From: Psilocybe azurescens
Lineage: Eukaryota; Basidiomycota; Agaricomycetes; Agaricales; Agrocybaceae
DNA: 64,000 nt
NCBI GenBank assembly: GCA_023853785.1
Contig: JAJIRX010000730.1
Location: 186,001-250,000 of the forward strand
Direction: 5' to 3'
Made by a program: the position numbers and the translations under genes. The notes under the pieces are model-generated. The model searched no databases. It was not told where the DNA came from and was given only the letters and a program-made list of their open reading frames with translations. Shown piece after piece: positions 59,291-64,000 of the stretch; the first letter of the stretch is position 1; each line of letters starts with the position of its first letter.

Positions 59291-60721
59291 ATATCCCTCT
59301 CTGCGGAAGCTCAAGACGCTCGCATGTTCTCCGCGCTACCAGCAGAGATTGTGGATGACATCATCGACGAGGCATGCCGAACGCTCAACGTATCCAGCGT
59401 TTCCTCCGTCGCACTTACATCACACATCTTTCGTATTCATGCAAATAAGGCGCGATTTTCGTCGCTCATTCCACATCGTAATTGGGGCATGACATTCCAC
59501 ACACAGCCAAGAGTATCAGGGGCCTCGCAGATATCATTCGAAGCGGAAAGGCAATCACCACAATGCCGGGGGTATGCTCTTTCGCCACATCTTTCTCCTT
59601 GCAGATGATCGGCTTTGCAGATGAGGTCATGCCAGTTCTGAACGATGGCAGCCTCTCATGTATCTTCAGAAACCTTTTCAGGGAAAATCTGCACACAAAT
59701 CCTGCATCTTCGATCTGCTCACTTTCTTTGTCCTTGTATCGATGGAGCAGCCACGACGAGGACAATTACAATGATCCCGGATATCATGCAATGGACTGGC
59801 TATCAATGAGTCCAGAACTACTACAGGAATTCCAGGTTCTTCTTCGCGAATCCGATATAACCCGACTCTGTCTCGAGGGCGTATTCCGTTTACCAGGCGA
59901 TTTCTTACGGGGCACAAAGATCAATCATCTCTATCTTCGCAGAGCGTCTATATATCCATTTTGGGAGAACCACGACACCGCCCCGGACCCAAAACCGGTT
60001 TCACTCGAGTCACTTGACATTGACGATTCTGTTTCACCTGCTGAACTTGACCAAATAGCTCTTCCACATCTCCATATAAAAATACCGTTACAATCAGCTC
60101 ATGGTCCCTCTTTCCTTTCCTAACCATGTTACACATGGTCGTTGCGCATATTTCCATGTTTGACCGATTGGACAGACTTCTTAACTACACTCCACATCTT
60201 CAATCGTTGGCACTCACATTGCACATTAACCGTTGTGAGTCATTCAATAATCGTTAATGTTATTTTTAAATGAAATTCACACTCTTAAAGATCACTATAC
60301 TCGCCATGAGGGTATACGCTTAATAAATTACAGCCATCTCAAACATCTCAATCGGATTTCATTTGTCAATGAAATGAACTCTCCTGTATCTCTTATAGTC
60401 GACCTCACCAGACACAATATTTCTGCTAGTATCACCGAGCTGGAAATACAGCTTCCGTTTCGCTGCTATTATCTCCTGGAAGATGTAATCCGACATCTAA
60501 AGGACCACAACATCAATATTCTAGATAGTCACCTCGTCCACCCTGCCTTTGACTCCATCAGGCGAATCGTCATTGGCGTAGAGCTCGAAATGACTGAATC
60601 CGGCAGTAGTTGCAAGACACCTAGGCTCCTTGAAGAATGTCGGAGCTATGTCGAGACTCAACTCCCATTATTGCTGGAGAAGAAACCCGATGCGCAGGTG
60701 TACGTAAAGTGGAAGGAGTAG
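59291..60721 (+). pseudogene. F-box-like family copy at 59 kb, start lost and frameshifted
   Basis: The ancestral ATG is ATA here (59,291-59,293); the next in-frame ATG is 59,324, still before the LPAEIVDDIIDEACRTLNVS motif. One G is missing near 59,484 (AATTGGGG against AATGTGGGG), and another frame loss occurs near 60,105. Conserved segments between are long (59,482-60,123). The intron starts GTGAGT at about 60,236 and ends TTAAAG near 60,289; exon 2 ends with EKKPDAQVYVKWKE and TAG at 60,719-60,721. Confidence 0.65.
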
Positions 60722-61059
60722 GAGGGTTGCATTGTTTTGTGTTTTGTGTTTAGCTCGTTCCGTGGGGGTCTCTATGTAGAGATGCAACATTCATACACAC
60801 CCCAAACCCATATTTGATGCTGCGTTGAACGTGTTATCGTTGGCCAGAGCGTTCATGTATTGACATCTGATACTGTACCGATAACATACACTTTGTCAAC
60901 CCACAGTAGTCATTGTAATTCGTTGGATTATTGGAAGGACTAATAATTGCCAATAGTTGATAGTAAACACCCCTTGATATTTGTTGGTTTTCAATTACTT
61001 ATCATGGCGGTCGCTGACCTTTCCAGCTCCGCGCATAATACCGGAAGCACGTGCAACAT
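60722..61059. other. 3' flank of the 59-kb copy
   Basis: The first 100 bp match the start of repeat G (GTCTCTATGTAGAGATGCAA), which is truncated. The rest holds no gene. Confidence 0.4.
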
Positions 61060-62040
61060 CTACCTTTGGCAATCATTGTCACTGAATCGTAAAGTTAGTG
61101 CTATAGACACTGGTATCCGATATGTCCAGCTTCTTGAATGGAAGCCCCTTCCCCAAATAAACCGTCGGTGCATATATCAAACTCAAACTTTTGAGGTTCC
61201 CTTCCCTCCAGTGACGTTGATCGCCTATCAGAGAGGTCCGTGCAAAGAATGTCACGTGTGCAACCCCTATTGCTTGTGACTTTTTGATTTTCACCCTGGC
61301 CCTCTGGTCTGTCTGTCAACTGAACACTGACCACCACCATTTATACTCAGTATATCTGCATCTCACATGGTGCATAACCCTCTTCCGTCCCCGTTCCACA
61401 AGTGTGCGTTAACGCATATATTTCCAAAACTGAACGGAGAACTCGTTTCTTTACATCTGCGCCAAGGCATTCTGTGTTCATTTTCACTGTCATCCGCGAC
61501 AGCTGTACATTCATCTACACACAAGCTGCTGTACATCTGCTGCCCATCACCATTTGCGGCTGTAACGCACGGTCTATCTATATACATACCGCCATCCAGC
61601 GTCCTGGCGTGCGCGTGCATTTGTGTAAAATTCAAGGAGCGTACGCATATGTGGCATGCATGCGGGGCAGCGGTAGAGTACTGAAAGTACTGTTAATTCC
61701 GTTCATCTCCGCCATCGCCCACCTGTTATCGCTCATATGAGTGAAACTCTCGACGGCTTTTATATATAGCTCTTTGCAGGGTGGCGCTGCCGACTCATAC
61801 ATACATACCTACACACATATACGCCCATCCGTCCGACTCCCCGACGTGAGCGAACAAATGGGGCATGTGGCGCGAGATGGAGATTATTGTGGATGGGAGA
61901 CGAGACGAGACGACGGATGGATGCAAACGAACACGGTTTGTACTTTTTTTGTAGAGCCATCAACAGCGCCCAAGTGCTATACATATAATGGGTTATATAG
62001 GGCAGAGTCATCTCATCACCTCATTCCTTCCCCACGTCAG
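61060..62040 (+). repeat. Intergenic unit P upstream of the 62-kb F-box copy
   Basis: Bases 61,087-61,155 match the transposon island inverted (19,871-19,938). Bases 61,195-61,560 and 61,600-62,040 match 58,360-59,290. The core doublet CTATACATATAATGGGTTAT lies at about 61,977. There is no cupredoxin-like gene on its left. Confidence 0.55.
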
Positions 62041-62072
62041 CGAGATACTGGTGCCTGGGTCTCGCGAGTAGC

Positions 62073-63472
62073 TATGTCCCTCTCTGCGGAAGCTCAAGAC
62101 GCTCGCATGCTCTCCACGCTACCGGCAGAGATTGTGGATGACATTATCGACGAGGCATGTCGAACGCTCAACGTATCCAGCGTCTCCTCCGTCGCACTTA
62201 CATCGCACATCTTTCGTATTCACGCAAATAAGGCGCGATTTTCGTCGCTCATTCCACACACAGCCAAGAGTATCAGGGGCCTTGCAGATATCATTCGAAG
62301 CGGTCAGGCTATCACCACAATGCCGGGGTGTGCTCTTTCGCCACATCCTTCACCTTGCGGATGACCGCCGACACCGGCGAGGTCACGCTTACCCTCAACG
62401 ATGGCAGCCTTGCATGTATCTTCAGAAACCTTTTCCGGTCTCCTCTGCACACTGCATCTTCCATATACTCACTTTCCTTGTACGTGTATCGTTGTAGCTG
62501 GCGCAACTATAACGGTTACGACCATCCCCGCTATCGTGCAATGAACTGGTTATCAATGATTACAGAGCTACCACCGGAGTTCAAGGCCCTTCTTCGCGAA
62601 TCCGATATCACTCGACTCAGTCTCGAGATGGTACGACATATACCTCGGGATTTCTTACGGGGCACAAAGATCAAGCACCTCTGTCTTCGGCGAGTGTCTA
62701 TATATCCATTTTTTCAGAACCACGACACTACCTCGGATCCAGAACCCGTTCCACTCGAATCTCTTGACATTGACGATTCTGTTTCGCCTACTGAACTTGG
62801 AAAAATAGCTCTTCCACATCCACAGATAAAAATACCGTTACAATCAGCTCATGATCTCATTTTTCCTTTCCTAACCAAGTTACACATCACCATTGAGCAT
62901 ATTTCCATGTTTGAACGACTAGACGAACTTCTTAGCACCACTCCACATCTCCAATCGTTGGCACTCACATTGCACATTAATCGTTGTGAGTCATTCAATA
63001 ATCGTTAATGTTATTTTTAAATGAAATTCACACTCTTAAAGATCACTATACTCGCCAGCAGGGTATACGCTTAATAAATTACAACCATCTCAAGCATCTC
63101 AATCGGATTTCATTTGTCAATGAAATGAACTCTCCTGTATCTCTTATAGGCGACCTGATCAGACACGACATTTCTACCAGTATCACCGAGCTCGAAATAA
63201 TGCTTCCGTTTCGCTGCTACTTTCTCCTGGAAGATGTAATACGACATCTAAAGGACCACAACATCAATATTCTCGATCGTCACCTCATCCATGCTGCCTT
63301 TGACTCCATCAGGCGTGTTTTTATTGGTGTAGAGCTCGAAATGATGGAATCCGGAAGTAGTTGCAAGACACCTAGGTTCCTTGAAGAATGCCGGAGCTAT
63401 GTCGAGAGTCAACTCCCATTATTGCTGGAGAAGAAACCCGATGTGGAGGTGTACGCAAGGTGGAAGAATTAG
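62073..63472 (+). pseudogene. F-box-like family copy at 62 kb, one base missing
   Basis: ATG at 62,073 (MSLSAEAQDARMLS), then LPAEIVDDIIDEACRTLNVS. About eight codons are deleted in frame after RFSSLIPH. A single G is missing at about 62,325 (CCGGGGTG against CCGGGGGTATG region of the 59-kb copy), and the conserved frame resumes at 62,328 and runs on to the splice donor. The intron starts GTGAGT (about 62,986) and ends TTAAAG; exon 2 ends KKPDVEVYARWKN and TAG (63,470-63,472). Apart from that base it is the best full-length reference for the longer form, with ALPHPQIKIPLQSAH before FPFLTKLHI. Confidence 0.65.
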
Positions 63473-63489
63473 CAGGGATGTACTAATTT

Positions 63490-63785
63490 GGTGCATTGTC
63501 CTTGATTCGTTCCGTGGTAGTCTCTGTAGAGATGCGAGATTCATACACACCCAAAACCCATCCTCAAAATACGTCGTCTCTGTAACTTCCGCCAGATATC
63601 TCCCAGTCATATCAGATCCCGGATTCTCCTTCCCCAATAGCAACCCGACAAACTGCTCCCAGCCCCGTAGACGACTATACACGCAGCATATACAATCGCG
63701 CGTTTTTTTTCACCTTTGTCTCTTTCCAAGGTGGCAAGTTGAACTCGTCCCAAAAATTGGCAATATTGATTCGCCTCTGACTTTT
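63490..63785 (-). repeat. Repeat G, copy d
   Basis: On the minus strand one frame reads INIANFWDEFNLPPWKETK, and the next block WEQFVGLLLGKENPGSDMTG, AEVTETTYFEDGFWVCMN. It is the most protein-like of the four copies and is convergent to the F-box-like gene ending at 63,472. Confidence 0.5.
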
Positions 63786-64000
63786 GGACTATCCGCTCAA
63801 TGTCACTGACGTGTTTGCCAACCGGGCACTGCCCATTCCAATCGGTCAATAACAATGCTCCTCACACCACCCAACCGCTCCTCTGGCCCTCAAATTCATG
63901 TGGACGTTATCACGCATTTGTCCGTTTTCGCCGGTTGCCAGCCCTGTTCGGAAACTCGCCTGAAGTCTGCACCTTATTCCAACAACTCTGACAGAACGAC
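63786..64000 (-). repeat. Inverted copy of the cupredoxin-flank repeat at the window edge
   Basis: Inverted match to 43,180-43,380 and 50,560-50,760 (GATTGGAATGGGCAGTGCCC, CGAACAGGG.TGGCAA.CGGCGA, GTCGTTCTGTCAGAGTTGTT on the minus strand). The array therefore probably continues beyond 64,000, possibly with another cupredoxin-like copy in + orientation. Confidence 0.5.

Overview
The window looks like nuclear DNA of a filamentous basidiomycete (Agaricomycetes-type). Genes are cut by many short GT-AG introns, mostly 50-65 bp. The recognisable families are typical of that group: F-box-like proteins, secreted cupredoxin-like proteins, a TRI5-type sesquiterpene cyclase, a fungal alpha-kinase, and large families of transposase-like genes. 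No rRNA, tRNA, CRISPR or prokaryote-style operon was seen. This is a duplication-rich accessory region in which most genes carry visible breaks.

Layout. 0-3 kb: an F-box-like pseudogene and a second relic. 3-10 kb: few supportable genes, plus a decayed cupredoxin-like copy near 6 kb. 11-12.4 kb: an F-box-like pseudogene (minus). 13.4-25.3 kb: an island of four transposon-associated genes: a CxxH-type DDE transposase-like gene (+), a zinc-ligand-rich protein (minus), an integrase-core-like transposase (+) and an alpha-type protein kinase (+). 25.3-29 kb: AT-rich, with small repeats and one partly resolved mini-exon gene. 30-34 kb: an F-box-like gene (minus) divergent from a cupredoxin-like gene (+). 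34-37.4 kb: unresolved, possibly an eroded minus-strand gene. 37.5-38.8 kb: a sesquiterpene cyclase with five exons and one missing base. 38.9-40.4 kb: a segment repeated at 52.4-53.9 kb, carrying a 239-residue protein gene. 41.1-41.5 kb: an orphan fragment of a GPP34/VPS74-like gene. 42-64 kb: an array of alternating cupredoxin-like (minus) and F-box-like (mostly +) copies with conserved intergenic units. The F-box-like gene at 47,621-48,987 is the only clearly intact member.

Two small inserted elements can be delimited by comparison with paralogous empty sites. One is a 542-bp foldback element at 46,423-46,964 with 3-bp target duplications. The other is a 90-bp hairpin at 53,400-53,489.

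Many conserved genes are broken by exactly one missing or extra base, often in a short homopolymer. This is either widespread pseudogenisation or uncorrected long-read sequencing error, and the sequence alone cannot decide. Genes called pseudogene below are called so on this sequence as given.
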